A stretch of DNA of 64,000 bases from Pontixanthobacter gangjinensis (GCF_009827545.1 NZ_WTYS01000001.1:248001-312000), one strand, 5' to 3'. Positions 24,568 through 33,316 are shown, counted from the first letter of the stretch. Program-made: numbers and translations. The notes: generated by a model from the letters alone, not told the origin.

Positions 24568-24878
24568 GCGGCGCGGCCAATCCCCACCGCGGAGAAGCCT
24601 CGATTTTGGTGAACGGGTCGCAGTATTTGCTGCGCCCTAGCTTTACGGCGCTGGTTGCAGCGGAAGAGGAGCTGGGCTCACTGTTTGCTTTGGTAGAACG
24701 CGCAGGCGAAGGTCGGTTGAAGCTGTCAGAGATGAGCGCCTTGTTTTGGCACTGCCTTGAGCAACAGAACAGCATATCTCGGGATCAGATCGGCGAAGCG
24801 GTCTTGGAAAGCGGCCTTGCGAAATGTGCGGCGCCGCTTCGCGCAATCCTGATCCAGATATTGCAGGGTGCCGGATGA
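24564..24878 (+). CDS. GTA tail assembly protein (g10-like, GTA family PF11836)
   Basis: This 104-residue protein has NPHRGEASILVNGSQYLLRPSFTALVAAEEELGSLF, the conserved core of the GTA gp10 family. It probably acts as a tail assembly chaperone, equivalent to the first product of the phage G/GT pair. It overlaps its neighbours by ATGA at both ends. Like other GTAs, it uses two separate genes rather than an evident frameshift to make the pair. Confidence 0.88.
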   Translation: MSGAANPHRGEASILVNGSQYLLRPSFTALVAAEEELGSLFALVERAGEGRLKLSEMSALFWHCLEQQNSISRDQIGEAVLESGLAKCAAPLRAILIQILQGAG

Positions 24879-25069
24879 ACCAGTGTTTCGGTGAGAGCGC
24901 TATCCGTCTCGCCGGTCTCGCCGCGCAAGTTTTAGGCTGGCGGCCTGGCGACTTCTGGAATGCCACCCCTGCAGATCTCGTCTTGTCGCTGAACGCGTCA
25001 GACACAGAGACTGACACCCTCACCCGAACCGAGCTCAACAGCCTTTTGGAGGGCGAACAACATGGATGA
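24875..25069 (+). CDS. Phage tail assembly chaperone-like protein (g10.1-like)
   Basis: This 64-residue protein has IRLAGLAAQVLGWRPGDFWNATPADL, the pattern of the short tail assembly chaperone family PF09550. It would act with the g10-like protein on the tape measure protein encoded next. It starts by ATGA overlap and its own end overlaps the tape measure start by 8 bases. Confidence 0.88.
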   Translation: MNQCFGESAIRLAGLAAQVLGWRPGDFWNATPADLVLSLNASDTETDTLTRTELNSLLEGEQHG

Positions 25070-25640
25070 TTCTATCGATCAATTGCTGATCGAGGTGCGC
25101 GCAAGCACCAGCGGTTTTGCAGCAGATATTGGCGAAATGCGGCGAAGCGTGGATACCGACCTGATCAGCGGTTTTGGCAAAGCCGGCGATGTGCTCGAGC
25201 ACAGCTTGCTCTCTGCCATTCGTAAGGGAAGCCTCGGTTTCGACGATCTGAAACGCGCCGCGTCACAGGCCCTGGATCAAATTGCATCGCAGGCAATGCA
25301 GCTTGGCCTTGACCAGATCTTTGGCGGGGGAGGTGCTGGTTCCACCGGCGGAATAGGCGGCATATTTGGCGGAATTGTAGGTTCGATCTTCGGCCTGCCG
25401 GGCCGTGCAACGGGCGGGCCCGTTTCACCGGGACGAGGCTATCTAGTAGGCGAGCGAGGGCCGGAGATGTTTGTTCCAACCAGTTCCGGACGCGTCGAGA
25501 CACTCGATGGCGGCGGAAAGTCGCGCGATGTCCGCGTCGCCATCCAACTCTCCCAGCCACGCGGCACCAGTTCACCGACAGCCTTGCAGCGCTCGTCACG
25601 CCAAGTCGCCAGCGCCGTTCGCCGCGCACTTTCGGTTTAA
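25062..25640 (+). CDS. GTA tape measure protein (g11-like)
   Basis: This 192-residue tail length protein is short, as in other GTAs with short tails. The N-terminal half is helical (ADIGEMRRSVDTDLISGFGK and DDLKRAASQALDQIASQAM). A glycine-rich central part with hydrophobic character (GIGGIFGGIVGSIFGLPG) is followed by GGPVSPGRGYLVGERGPEMFVP, the typical late tape measure motif. It is complete and in operon order. Confidence 0.88.
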   Translation: MDDSIDQLLIEVRASTSGFAADIGEMRRSVDTDLISGFGKAGDVLEHSLLSAIRKGSLGFDDLKRAASQALDQIASQAMQLGLDQIFGGGGAGSTGGIGGIFGGIVGSIFGLPGRATGGPVSPGRGYLVGERGPEMFVPTSSGRVETLDGGGKSRDVRVAIQLSQPRGTSSPTALQRSSRQVASAVRRALSV

Positions 25641-25654
25641 AAAAGGACAGCACC

Positions 25655-27976
25655 ATGGCATTTTGGCTTGCCCGTGGAAGACGGGGACAAGATAGCGACT
25701 TCATCCAGCGGTTCGACCCGCGATTCTGGACCGTCAATTTCCCGCGTCCGATGATGGCTTCGGTCATAACGCAGGGGGCCGACAAGCTGACAGTTGATTG
25801 CGAGTTTCACCATGAGGGTGAACTTTGCGGATTGATTTGGGAAAGCGAAGACACGCACGATCACCCTCTGCTGGCTTACTCTACAGATAGGGATTATTCA
25901 CGAACCACCCTAAGGTTTCATTGGCGATCGAACGGATTAATTCCGCTCGACCAACCAAACGGTCCAACGCTGACTATTGAAGGCCGCGATGCAACTGGCG
26001 AACCGCGCAGTTGGTACATCCGCTTGTGGAATTACGCCGTGGGTACGCCAGACAATGCCGATATTGTCCTGCCATTTTCCAAGCTTGAGGGCGGTTACGG
26101 ACTACCCGGCGAGGCTATCTACCCGGCCGATATTGACCGGATATTTATCTCTTTGGTTCCGCCCGGCTACGTCGCCGATAGCACTGCGCCGTTGCCAGAA
26201 TTGGCAAGCGCATCACTCAAGCTCACCGAAATCGCCTGCGACGGACACCGTCCGATGCTGGAAATTGGTGATGTGATGGTCCCGCCACATGGCGAACAGA
26301 TCGCCACCGCCTATGACGATTCGTACAATCTGACGCCCGAGCGGCTACTCCGCAATATCCGCGGGCTTGGCTACCGTGGGCGGATTCTTCACTATTTAGG
26401 AATGAGCCACTTCTTCAGGCTTGAGCCCGGCGAAGGACGGCTGATTGTCGCTGGTGACGGGACGATAAGCCGACCTGCATTCCGGTGGCACATCTCTTTC
26501 TTCACCATATGCTTAGAGCAAGGTCTCCAGCCGATTTGCTCATTATCCTACGAGGTCCTTGCTGAGCATTGTCCGCAAAGCTGGCAGCAAATTGCGCATG
26601 ATGGCGAGGCTGGCCGAACAGGTTGGGATCCACCTTCCGCTTTACTATCACCCGCAAACGGCGAAGCGATGGGCTGGCTGCAATCGGTTGCCGCGATATT
26701 TACGGCACTGATGCAAAATTCCGGACTCCCGGTGCTGTTCCAGATCGGAGAACCGTGGTGGTGGATCACCGCAGACCATAAGCCGTGCATGTACGATGCC
26801 GCTGCGATTGCTGAATTTGGCGGCAGTCCGCCGATTATCGCGTCAATGCGGGGCAACCTTGACCCGGCCCAGACAGCTCTGCTCGATCAAGCTGGGGCAA
26901 TTTTGGCCGAATCGACCGCCGATCTTGCGCAAGCGGTTCGCGGCGCTGCAAATGGACCAGCCGAAATTCTACTGCTCGCGTTCACCCCGACCATTCTCGA
27001 TCCGGAAATGCCCGAGCTTAAACGAGCCAATGTCCCGTTAGGCTGGGCGAGGCCCGCTTTCGACCGGCTGCAGTTGGAAGATTATGACTGGCTAACATCA
27101 GGCGCGGATGCACAGCGGCGGGCCGCCTATGCCGAATTCGATGCGCGATTGGGGTATCCGGTTGAAGAGCAAGACTATTTGTCGGGCTTCGTGCTCGACC
27201 CAGCTGATGCCGAGGATTTTTGGACACGCATAGACGCAGGTCTTGATGAAGCCGCCCAGCGCGGCATTGAACAGCGCTTTGTTTGGGCGCTGCCGCAAAT
27301 CACCCGCGATGGCTACACCCGCCTCGCCACATCCGAGGAAAATCCCGTGAAAGCTTTTGATGATGTGCTTTATCCGCTCGCTCTGGGCCGTGACACCGGG
27401 GTTAGTCCAGAATTCTCGACTTCAGTTGCGGTAACTGCTTCGGGCCATGAACGGCGCAATTCCTTGTGGTCCGATGCCCGATTGCATTTCGATGTCGGTC
27501 CCGGAATCCGTTCCGAGCAAGAACTCGGCACGCTGATCCAGTTTTTCCGTGCAAGGCGGGGCGCAGCACGCGGGTTTCGCTTAACCGATCCGTTCGATTT
27601 CAGCTCTAATCTTATGACCGGCCAACCTTCGCCATCAGACCAGTTGCTGGGCATTGGCGATGGCAATGCTGCGAGTTTTGCCCTGATCAAGTCATATGGT
27701 GCCGGAGATGAGCCCCAAATTCGGCCAATCAGCAGAGTGCGAGTGGAAACACTGCTGGTAAGCGTGGACGGCGTTCCAGTGGACGAGTGGACATACCAGA
27801 CTGGTGGCACAGTCGAGTTCACTCAGGCCCCGCCGCAAGGTGCCGAAATTCGTGCTGGTTTCTTGTTCGATGTTCCTGTTCGCTTCGCAGAAGACCGGCT
27901 CGATGTGAGCGGTGCAAATTTCGCAGCCGGCGAGGCACCATCTGTGCCGCTGGTCGAAATTCGCGAGGCGTCATGA
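25655..27976 (+). CDS. Extended GTA distal tail protein: N-terminal TIM-barrel-like part fused to DUF2460 (g12-like)
   Basis: This 773-residue protein is far longer than I recall for the about 200-residue DUF2460 protein of Rhodobacter GTA. Residues ~566-773 are a full DUF2460 domain (FDDVLYPLALGRDTG, DVGPGIRSEQELGTLIQFFRARRG). Residues 1-560 hold an N-terminal beta-rich part (about 1-210), then an alpha/beta stretch with ILHYLGMSHFFRLE, ICSLSYEVL, VLFQIGEPWWW and FVWALPQITRDGYTR. This resembles the glycoside-hydrolase-like TIM barrel of phage non-contractile tail sheath proteins. An internal SD and GTG at 27347 could yield DUF2460 alone. The barrel assignment is inference. Confidence 0.85.
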   Translation: MAFWLARGRRGQDSDFIQRFDPRFWTVNFPRPMMASVITQGADKLTVDCEFHHEGELCGLIWESEDTHDHPLLAYSTDRDYSRTTLRFHWRSNGLIPLDQPNGPTLTIEGRDATGEPRSWYIRLWNYAVGTPDNADIVLPFSKLEGGYGLPGEAIYPADIDRIFISLVPPGYVADSTAPLPELASASLKLTEIACDGHRPMLEIGDVMVPPHGEQIATAYDDSYNLTPERLLRNIRGLGYRGRILHYLGMSHFFRLEPGEGRLIVAGDGTISRPAFRWHISFFTICLEQGLQPICSLSYEVLAEHCPQSWQQIAHDGEAGRTGWDPPSALLSPANGEAMGWLQSVAAIFTALMQNSGLPVLFQIGEPWWWITADHKPCMYDAAAIAEFGGSPPIIASMRGNLDPAQTALLDQAGAILAESTADLAQAVRGAANGPAEILLLAFTPTILDPEMPELKRANVPLGWARPAFDRLQLEDYDWLTSGADAQRRAAYAEFDARLGYPVEEQDYLSGFVLDPADAEDFWTRIDAGLDEAAQRGIEQRFVWALPQITRDGYTRLATSEENPVKAFDDVLYPLALGRDTGVSPEFSTSVAVTASGHERRNSLWSDARLHFDVGPGIRSEQELGTLIQFFRARRGAARGFRLTDPFDFSSNLMTGQPSPSDQLLGIGDGNAASFALIKSYGAGDEPQIRPISRVRVETLLVSVDGVPVDEWTYQTGGTVEFTQAPPQGAEIRAGFLFDVPVRFAEDRLDVSGANFAAGEAPSVPLVEIREAS
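27335..27349 (+). promoter_or_regulatory. Internal ribosome binding site and GTG at the DUF2460 boundary
   Basis: GAGGAA (27335-27340), six bases, then an in-frame GTG at 27347. Initiation here would give a 209-residue protein that starts exactly where DUF2460 homology begins and has the size of stand-alone GTA g12. The stretch is also ordinary coding sequence, so chance is possible. Confidence 0.45.
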
Positions 27977-28788
27977 GCCCGGTATTCTTTCGCACCGAGC
28001 TGGAAGGTGTCGCAACATTCTGGCGAATTATGCGTAACGACGGCGTCTCTCTGGGCTTTACCAGCCATAATCGTGATTTGCGATTTGATGGCGTGCTTCA
28101 CCGTGCTGCTCCCGGAATGCTGCCAAGCGCGATCTACAAATCAGCGGATCTGTCACCCGATAGCGCCGAGGTTCAAGGAGTGCTGACCCATTCGGCCATC
28201 CGCTCGGCAGATTTGGCCGAAGGGCGTTATGATTCTGCCAGCATCCAGATCGGCGCTGTGAATTGGGAAACGCTCGACCGCGCGACTCTATATCACGGTA
28301 CGTTAGGACCGGTGAAAGAAGAAAGCGGTGGGTTCGTCGCGGAGCTTCATTCCGCCAAGGCGGCGCTCAATATAGATTATGTCCCGCGAACCAGCCCAAC
28401 TTGCCGGGCACAGTTTTGCGGAGCCGGATGTACGCTTTCTGCTTCGAAATACATGATCGAAGCAATCGTTAGTTCGGTCGATATTGAACGCAATGCCGTA
28501 AGTTTCGCTGCTATCGATCAAGCTCTTTTTGTCGGTGGTGAGCTGCGCTGGTTTAATGGGATGCAGTGCGGTTTACGAACGCAGATCATTGATTTGACGG
28601 TCGAGGGCTTGATCCTCGACCGTCCGCTCGCAGTCGATATAGCCCCGGGAAATCGAGCCCGGTTACTAGAAGGCTGCAACCACACGCTGGCGACATGCGG
28701 TGACCGTTTCAGCAACGCAATCAATTTTCAGGGTGAACCTCATCTGCCCGGCAATGATCTGCTTGCCCGGTATCCTTTGCCGCAATGA
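27973..28788 (+). CDS. GTA tail hub protein, DUF2163 (g13-like)
   Basis: This 271-residue DUF2163 protein contains LGFTSHNRDLRFDGVLHRAAPGMLPSAI at the N-terminus and a cysteine-rich segment near the middle: CRAQFCGAGC, with later CNHTLATCGDRF. In Rhodobacter GTA the equivalent hub protein binds an iron-sulphur cluster; the four-cysteine arrangement fits that. The C-terminal FQGEPHLPGNDLL is the family end. It is coupled on both sides by ATGA. Confidence 0.93.
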   Translation: MSPVFFRTELEGVATFWRIMRNDGVSLGFTSHNRDLRFDGVLHRAAPGMLPSAIYKSADLSPDSAEVQGVLTHSAIRSADLAEGRYDSASIQIGAVNWETLDRATLYHGTLGPVKEESGGFVAELHSAKAALNIDYVPRTSPTCRAQFCGAGCTLSASKYMIEAIVSSVDIERNAVSFAAIDQALFVGGELRWFNGMQCGLRTQIIDLTVEGLILDRPLAVDIAPGNRARLLEGCNHTLATCGDRFSNAINFQGEPHLPGNDLLARYPLPQ

Positions 28789-29198
28789 GTTATGTTGCGA
28801 ACAAATTCGCCAAAGCTGCGGTCTCGTTGGTCGGCACACCCTTCAGATTGCATGGTCGAGACCCGCATTCGGGCCTCGACTGTGTGGGATTAATAAACGA
28901 ATCGCTCAAGATCGCCGGGCTGCCTAGACCACAGCTACCCAAATATGCGCTGCGCAATTCAGACTACTCATTTGTTCTGAAAACAGCTTGTCTTGCCGGG
29001 TTTAAGCCAGCCAAGAATGGCATCTTTCTTGGCGACTTGGTGGTGGTTAAGCCTGGTCCCGCACAGCTCCATTTCCTCGTTGCACAGGCTCGCGGTGGAT
29101 TCGTGCACGCCCATGCCAGTTTGCGCGAGATTGTGACCATGCCTGGACCGGTCACATGGCCGATATGGGCGATTCTGAGATTAGAAGAGAAAGGCTGA
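28785..29198 (+). CDS. GTA cell-wall peptidase, NlpC/P60 family (g14-like)
   Basis: This 137-residue cysteine peptidase is carried at the tail tip to cut peptidoglycan for DNA entry. The catalytic cysteine is C33 in GLDCVGLI, with the catalytic histidine in QLHFLVAQ (about residue 94). The length matches GTA g14. It overlaps the hub gene by ATGA and lies five bases before the g15-like gene. Confidence 0.92.
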   Translation: MSYVANKFAKAAVSLVGTPFRLHGRDPHSGLDCVGLINESLKIAGLPRPQLPKYALRNSDYSFVLKTACLAGFKPAKNGIFLGDLVVVKPGPAQLHFLVAQARGGFVHAHASLREIVTMPGPVTWPIWAILRLEEKG

Positions 29199-29202
29199 GA
29201 CC

Positions 29203-31389
29203 ATGGCAACTTTGGTTCTAGGCGCACTTGGAACGATGTTTGGCGGGCCATTGGGCGGTGCAATTGGCGCCTTGGCCGGCCGCCAGATCGATGGCGCAAT
29301 AATTGGTAATGGATCGCGCGAAGGCCCGCGTTTGAAAGAATTGGCCATCACTACTTCAACATATGGGACACCGATCGGCAAGCATTACGGCCGGATGCGC
29401 ACCTCTGGATCGATCATCTGGGCAACCGACTTACAAGAAAATCGGGAGTCTAGCAGCGGCGGTAAAGGCAAGCCGAAAACCACCGAGTACAGCTATTCCT
29501 CTTCCTTCGCAGTCGCCATTGCCAGCCGCCCCATTGGCGGAATTGGCAGGATATGGGCCGATGGTAATTTGCTCCGCGGTGCAGCAGGTGACCTCAAGAC
29601 CCCCGGTTCGCTTCGGGTCTACGAAGGATACGGAGACCAAAGCCAAGACCCTCTTCTGATGTCTGCACTCGGGGCGAGCTGCCCTGCATATCGCCACTGC
29701 GCTTATGTTGTGTTCGAGGATTTGCAGCTTGAAGATTTTGGAAACCGGATCCCTGCTTTAACCTTCGAAGTAATTGCCGACGAAGGCACTCTTGCGCTCT
29801 CGGATATTGTAGATCCGCTCGTGTCCGGCGCCCGCAGCACACGCAAGTTGAAAGACGTCTCGGGCATTAGCTACGAGGGAGGTAGCTTGCTTGGTACACT
29901 CGGCGTCATCGATTATTTGTATCCTTTAACGAGTGATTCTAGCGGCGACGAATTTAACCTGAGCGAAGCAAGCGCGCACGGCTTAACTCCAATTATACTT
30001 CCGCCGCCGGCCTCCGCTTGGGAGGAAAATGATTTTGGCGGTGCTGAAGGCTCAACGCGTGAACGCCAGATTGGAAGTAACAGCCGGCCGAACGCGATCA
30101 GGTACTATGACACAGGCCGCGATTATCAGATCGGCATTCAAAGGCCGGAAGGGCGTTCAAATTCATCAGGCAATGAAGTTTTGGAATTCCCCGGCGCGCT
30201 AGGAGCGGACTCGGCTCGTTTCTTGGTCAACCAAGCTTCAGCCAGAGCAAAATGGACGCCAGACCGGTTGCGCTGGCGCATTGCGGAATTAGACGCGTCT
30301 CTGATTCCTGGCGCGATTGTGCGAGCTCCTGGTATCGACGGCCTTTGGGTATTGTCAGGGTGGGAGTGGCGGGAACGAGGCATTGAGTTGGACTTGCAGC
30401 GCAAATTGCCTGTTCAGCTAACCGCGGCTTCGGAGGGTTCCGGAGACCCTGGCCTTCCAGCGTTGCCGCCAGACCTTATTTCGTCGCCAACACAAATCCG
30501 TGCGTTTGAATTGCCCTGGCATGGAATTGGTAATCCGGACGAGCCCCATGTTTATGCGGCAGTGAGTGGAAGCAATCCGAATTGGACCGGAGCCGCCTTA
30601 TATTCCGATAATTCCGGTCAACTCGTGCCAATTGGGTCAAGCGGCAGGGGCCAGTCGGTCATCGGCCATTTGCTGACTAGCCTGCCTGCCTCACCCGCCA
30701 TCCTCTTCAATCAGCAGGCCTCCTGCAATATCCAAACGCAGCACGACGGAATGCTTCTCAATTCTGTTTCGAAGGCGGAATTGGCGCAAGGCAAGAACCG
30801 GCTTTTGGTCGGCACGGAGATACTGCAATTCAAAGAAGCGGTGCAATTGTCAGAAACCGACTGGCGGTTGACCGGTTTGCTCAGGGGTCGGGCAGGCTCG
30901 GAGGCTGCGGCACTGGCCGGCCACAGCGAGGGCAAGCCCGTAGTTCTGCTGGACGACAATCTTGTACGGATCACTGCGGAACAATTACCTGAGGACCACG
31001 GCATATTACTCGCAGCGATAGGGAGAGGAGATGACGATGCCGTTCTCACACCGATCAATAGCCGCGGCATTAGTAGCCAGCCGCTCAGCCCCGTCCATCC
31101 GAGAATATCTCTGCTTGAAAATGGCGATCTCCGGCTATCTTGGATTCGCCGCTCCCGCGGAGCTTGGGCATGGCACGATTATGTTGAGGTGCCTCTGAAC
31201 GAAGAAAAAGAATTATACAGAGTTGGAATTGGCGCTCGTGATAATCCGGTCGCCTATTGGCTTACTGCTGTTCCCGAAATTGAATTAACTCAGTCCGATA
31301 TAAACGGATATTCTGGAAACGCGGTGTGGGTCCAGCAAATTGGCCGAATCAGCCAGTCATCACCGTTACTGCTCGGATTGTTGCCTTGA
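29203..31389 (+). CDS. GTA tail tip/host-specificity protein (g15-like, short form)
   Basis: This 728-residue protein begins with a glycine-rich hydrophobic segment (LGALGTMFGGPLGGAIGALAG), then AITTSTYGTPIGKHYGRMRTSGSIIWA and CPAYRHCAYVVFEDLQLEDFGNRIPALTFEVI, the hub part shared with phage tail proteins. Late segments WRLTGLLRGRAGSEAA and HDYVEVPLNEEKELYRV are typical of the g15 C-terminal half. From memory the Rhodobacter protein is about 1300 residues and carries an internal TIM-barrel domain; this version appears to lack it. It is the last conserved GTA structural gene here. Confidence 0.88.
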   Translation: MATLVLGALGTMFGGPLGGAIGALAGRQIDGAIIGNGSREGPRLKELAITTSTYGTPIGKHYGRMRTSGSIIWATDLQENRESSSGGKGKPKTTEYSYSSSFAVAIASRPIGGIGRIWADGNLLRGAAGDLKTPGSLRVYEGYGDQSQDPLLMSALGASCPAYRHCAYVVFEDLQLEDFGNRIPALTFEVIADEGTLALSDIVDPLVSGARSTRKLKDVSGISYEGGSLLGTLGVIDYLYPLTSDSSGDEFNLSEASAHGLTPIILPPPASAWEENDFGGAEGSTRERQIGSNSRPNAIRYYDTGRDYQIGIQRPEGRSNSSGNEVLEFPGALGADSARFLVNQASARAKWTPDRLRWRIAELDASLIPGAIVRAPGIDGLWVLSGWEWRERGIELDLQRKLPVQLTAASEGSGDPGLPALPPDLISSPTQIRAFELPWHGIGNPDEPHVYAAVSGSNPNWTGAALYSDNSGQLVPIGSSGRGQSVIGHLLTSLPASPAILFNQQASCNIQTQHDGMLLNSVSKAELAQGKNRLLVGTEILQFKEAVQLSETDWRLTGLLRGRAGSEAAALAGHSEGKPVVLLDDNLVRITAEQLPEDHGILLAAIGRGDDDAVLTPINSRGISSQPLSPVHPRISLLENGDLRLSWIRRSRGAWAWHDYVEVPLNEEKELYRVGIGARDNPVAYWLTAVPEIELTQSDINGYSGNAVWVQQIGRISQSSPLLLGLLP

Positions 31390-31449
31390 TTCGCAAATGC
31401 GAAACAATTCAGAAATTCTCCAAAAATATAGTAAGATTGGACCATTGTT

Positions 31450-31911
31450 ATGCCAGACCCCGTTCAGTTCACCAGCTCCACACCACGTTTTAGCTTGCCA
31501 TTTCTCTTTGCCGGGCAGGCGCAAAAAGAATTTCTCGTCAACGAGGCCCATGCCCTGACGGACTTTTTGCTTCACCCTGCTGTTGAAGCCACCGAGCTTT
31601 CTCCACCCTCGGACCCGCAGAGCGGTCAGGCTTGGATCATTGCCGAATCCGCTACGGGAGATTGGGCTGGAAGAGCCACCCAAATTGCCGCCTATCAAGT
31701 CGACGGCTGGCTATACATCCTGCCCCAGATAGGTATGCAGATCTTTGATAAGGCATCGAAGCAATTCGCGGTTTTCGACGGTCAATGGCAAAAACCCAGC
31801 CCTCCAAAAGAAGCTTTGGGTGGCCAAACGGTCGATGCGGAGCTAAGAGAAGCTTTCGTAGGTCTAGTTGAAAGCCTTAAGATCGCAGGAATTTATTCGG
31901 CAATTGAGTAG
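31450..31911 (+). CDS. DUF2793 protein, probable GTA accessory/fibre component
   Basis: This 153-residue DUF2793 protein starts with STPRFSLPFLFAGQAQKEFLVNEA and contains QAWIIAESATGDWAGRATQIA and GWLYILPQIGMQIFD. DUF2793 proteins occur next to phage and GTA tail genes in alphaproteobacteria and may form part of a fibre or adhesin. Its position 60 bases after the g15-like gene on the same strand supports membership in the operon; function not demonstrated. Confidence 0.85.
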   Translation: MPDPVQFTSSTPRFSLPFLFAGQAQKEFLVNEAHALTDFLLHPAVEATELSPPSDPQSGQAWIIAESATGDWAGRATQIAAYQVDGWLYILPQIGMQIFDKASKQFAVFDGQWQKPSPPKEALGGQTVDAELREAFVGLVESLKIAGIYSAIE

Positions 31912-31925
31912 GAACCAATTGCTAG

Positions 31926-31946
31926 GCATCACCGTTTAGGTGGTGT
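31926..31946 (+). terminator. Hairpin after the GTA operon
   Basis: GCATCACC and GGTGGTGT pair (two G-U pairs) around GTTTA, 15 bases after the DUF2793 stop. No T-run follows, so it would be a weak terminator or a 3'-end protecting structure for the GTA transcript. Confidence 0.35.
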
Positions 31947-31989
31947 CAGGATGAGGAGCGTGATCAAATTTAAGGCTCCAAATGGTAAA

Positions 31990-32036
31990 GAGAGGCTTTC
32001 ATGCAACAGTTTGCAACGATTGAACTCTTGCCTCTC
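31990..32036 (+). promoter_or_regulatory. Possible stem in the ompA 5' leader
   Basis: GAGAGGC (31990-31996) and GCCTCTC (32030-32036) could pair across 33 bases, 67 bases before the ompA-like ATG. Long 5' stems stabilise enterobacterial ompA mRNA; whether this acts similarly is a guess. Confidence 0.25.
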
Positions 32037-32102
32037 CTACGAGGAAAAGTTAGAAAACTGCCACTCGGTGGCTCAATTTCGCTATTAAAGGGGAACTACA
32101 TA

Positions 32103-33227
32103 ATGCGGAAACTCGTCATAGGCATGGCGCTGGCCTCAACGGCCCTTGCTTCGCCTGCGCTCGCCCGCGACGGTCAATGGTATGTCGAGGTCGGTGGCGG
32201 CCCAATGCTCATTGAAGATGTCGCTTTTGATGTAAACGATGGTGCTGGCAATATTATTGCTGACACTCAAGAAGGTTACGACTTCGGTGGTGCCGTTGGT
32301 TATGACTTCGGTGCTTTCCGCCTCGAAGCCGAAACCAGCTACCGCGAAGGCGATATCGATAATCTGTCTGCAGATTCGATCGGACTTCCACGGGTTAACA
32401 CCGTAACGCCCCCAGGCACTTATCCTGCTGCTGGTGACGTGAATGTACTTAGCTTCATGGTCAACGGTCTGTTCGACTTCGGTGACGATGATGGTCTCCA
32501 AGGCTTTGCTGGCGGCGGTGTGGGCGTTGCCCGTACCGATGCTCAAGCTTGTGCTAACCCACGCGCTTGTGATGCCTTCAACGATTCGGATACCGGCTTC
32601 GCATGGCAAGTTCTCGCCGGTGTTCGCGCACCTTTGAGCGACAGCTGGGATGTTGGCCTTCGTTATCGCTTGTTCACTGCAGAAAGCGTCAGCATCGTTG
32701 ATCGCTTCGGACGTGATCTCGATGGCAAGTTCCGTTCGCACTCGCTGCTCGGTACGCTGACATACAACTTCGGTGGTGAGGCTCCGCCTCCGCCGCCAGT
32801 ACCGATGGCGCCTCCTCCACCAGTACGCACGCCTCCACCACCACCAGCGCCAGTTGCACCGCCGCCTCCGCCGCCATGCAACAAAGGCCCTTACATCGTG
32901 TTCTTTGAATGGGATCAGTCGGATATCACTCCGGAAGCTGCCACAATTCTGAACAGCGCTGTTTCGGCCTATGCAAACTGCGGAATGGCTTCGGTCATGC
33001 TCGCTGGTCACGCTGATGCGTCCGGCGCGAAGACTTACAACGTCGGACTTTCCGAGCGTCGTAACGAATCGGTCACTAACTATCTTGCAGGTCGCGGAAT
33101 TCCGACCAGCCGGATTTCAAGTGAAGCATTTGGTGAAAGCGCACTGCGCGTTCCAACTGCTGACGGTGTTCGCGAATTGCAGAACCGTCGTGTGGAAGTA
33201 ACTTACGGTCCGGGCTCCGGCATGTAA
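32103..33227 (+). CDS. OmpA family outer membrane protein
   Basis: This 374-residue protein has a signal peptide ending in ASPALA (cut near residue 21). An N-terminal beta-barrel of about 200 residues begins with GQWYVEVGGGPMLIED. A proline-rich linker (about 225-256, repeats of PPPPPV and APPPP) precedes a C-terminal OmpA/MotB peptidoglycan-binding domain with YIVFFEWDQSDIT and AGHADASGAKTYNVGLSERR. It anchors the outer membrane to the wall. AAAGGGG precedes the ATG at 32103. A strong terminator follows, so it is a single transcription unit. Confidence 0.94.
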   Translation: MRKLVIGMALASTALASPALARDGQWYVEVGGGPMLIEDVAFDVNDGAGNIIADTQEGYDFGGAVGYDFGAFRLEAETSYREGDIDNLSADSIGLPRVNTVTPPGTYPAAGDVNVLSFMVNGLFDFGDDDGLQGFAGGGVGVARTDAQACANPRACDAFNDSDTGFAWQVLAGVRAPLSDSWDVGLRYRLFTAESVSIVDRFGRDLDGKFRSHSLLGTLTYNFGGEAPPPPPVPMAPPPPVRTPPPPPAPVAPPPPPPCNKGPYIVFFEWDQSDITPEAATILNSAVSAYANCGMASVMLAGHADASGAKTYNVGLSERRNESVTNYLAGRGIPTSRISSEAFGESALRVPTADGVRELQNRRVEVTYGPGSGM

Positions 33228-33253
33228 GTTCGCTTACGCGAAAATAATCTTGG

Positions 33254-33283
33254 AAGGGGCCGGAGCAATCCGGCCCCTTTTTT
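33254..33283 (+). terminator. Intrinsic terminator of the ompA-like gene
   Basis: AAGGGGCCGGA, loop GCAA, TCCGGCCCCTT, running into a T-run: an 11-bp perfect stem with a tetraloop 26 bases after the stop codon. Textbook Rho-independent terminator. Confidence 0.92.
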
Positions 33284-33316
33284 GTTATACCTCCAGAAAG
33301 CCTTATGGAGACCGGC

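Noticed and set aside
31390-31403. Small inverted repeat TTCGCA-AA-TGCGAA right after the g15-like gene
   Set aside because: The two-base loop and lack of T-run make it a poor structure; likely chance.
17949-31911. An active prophage
   Set aside because: Gene order and family content match the gene transfer agent, with no integrase, repressor, replication, holin or lysin genes and no attachment-site repeats that I could see.
32136-33011. Minus-strand frame opposite the OmpA gene, rich in R and W
   Set aside because: The plus-strand OmpA protein is complete with signal peptide and terminator; the antisense product reflects proline codons read backwards.
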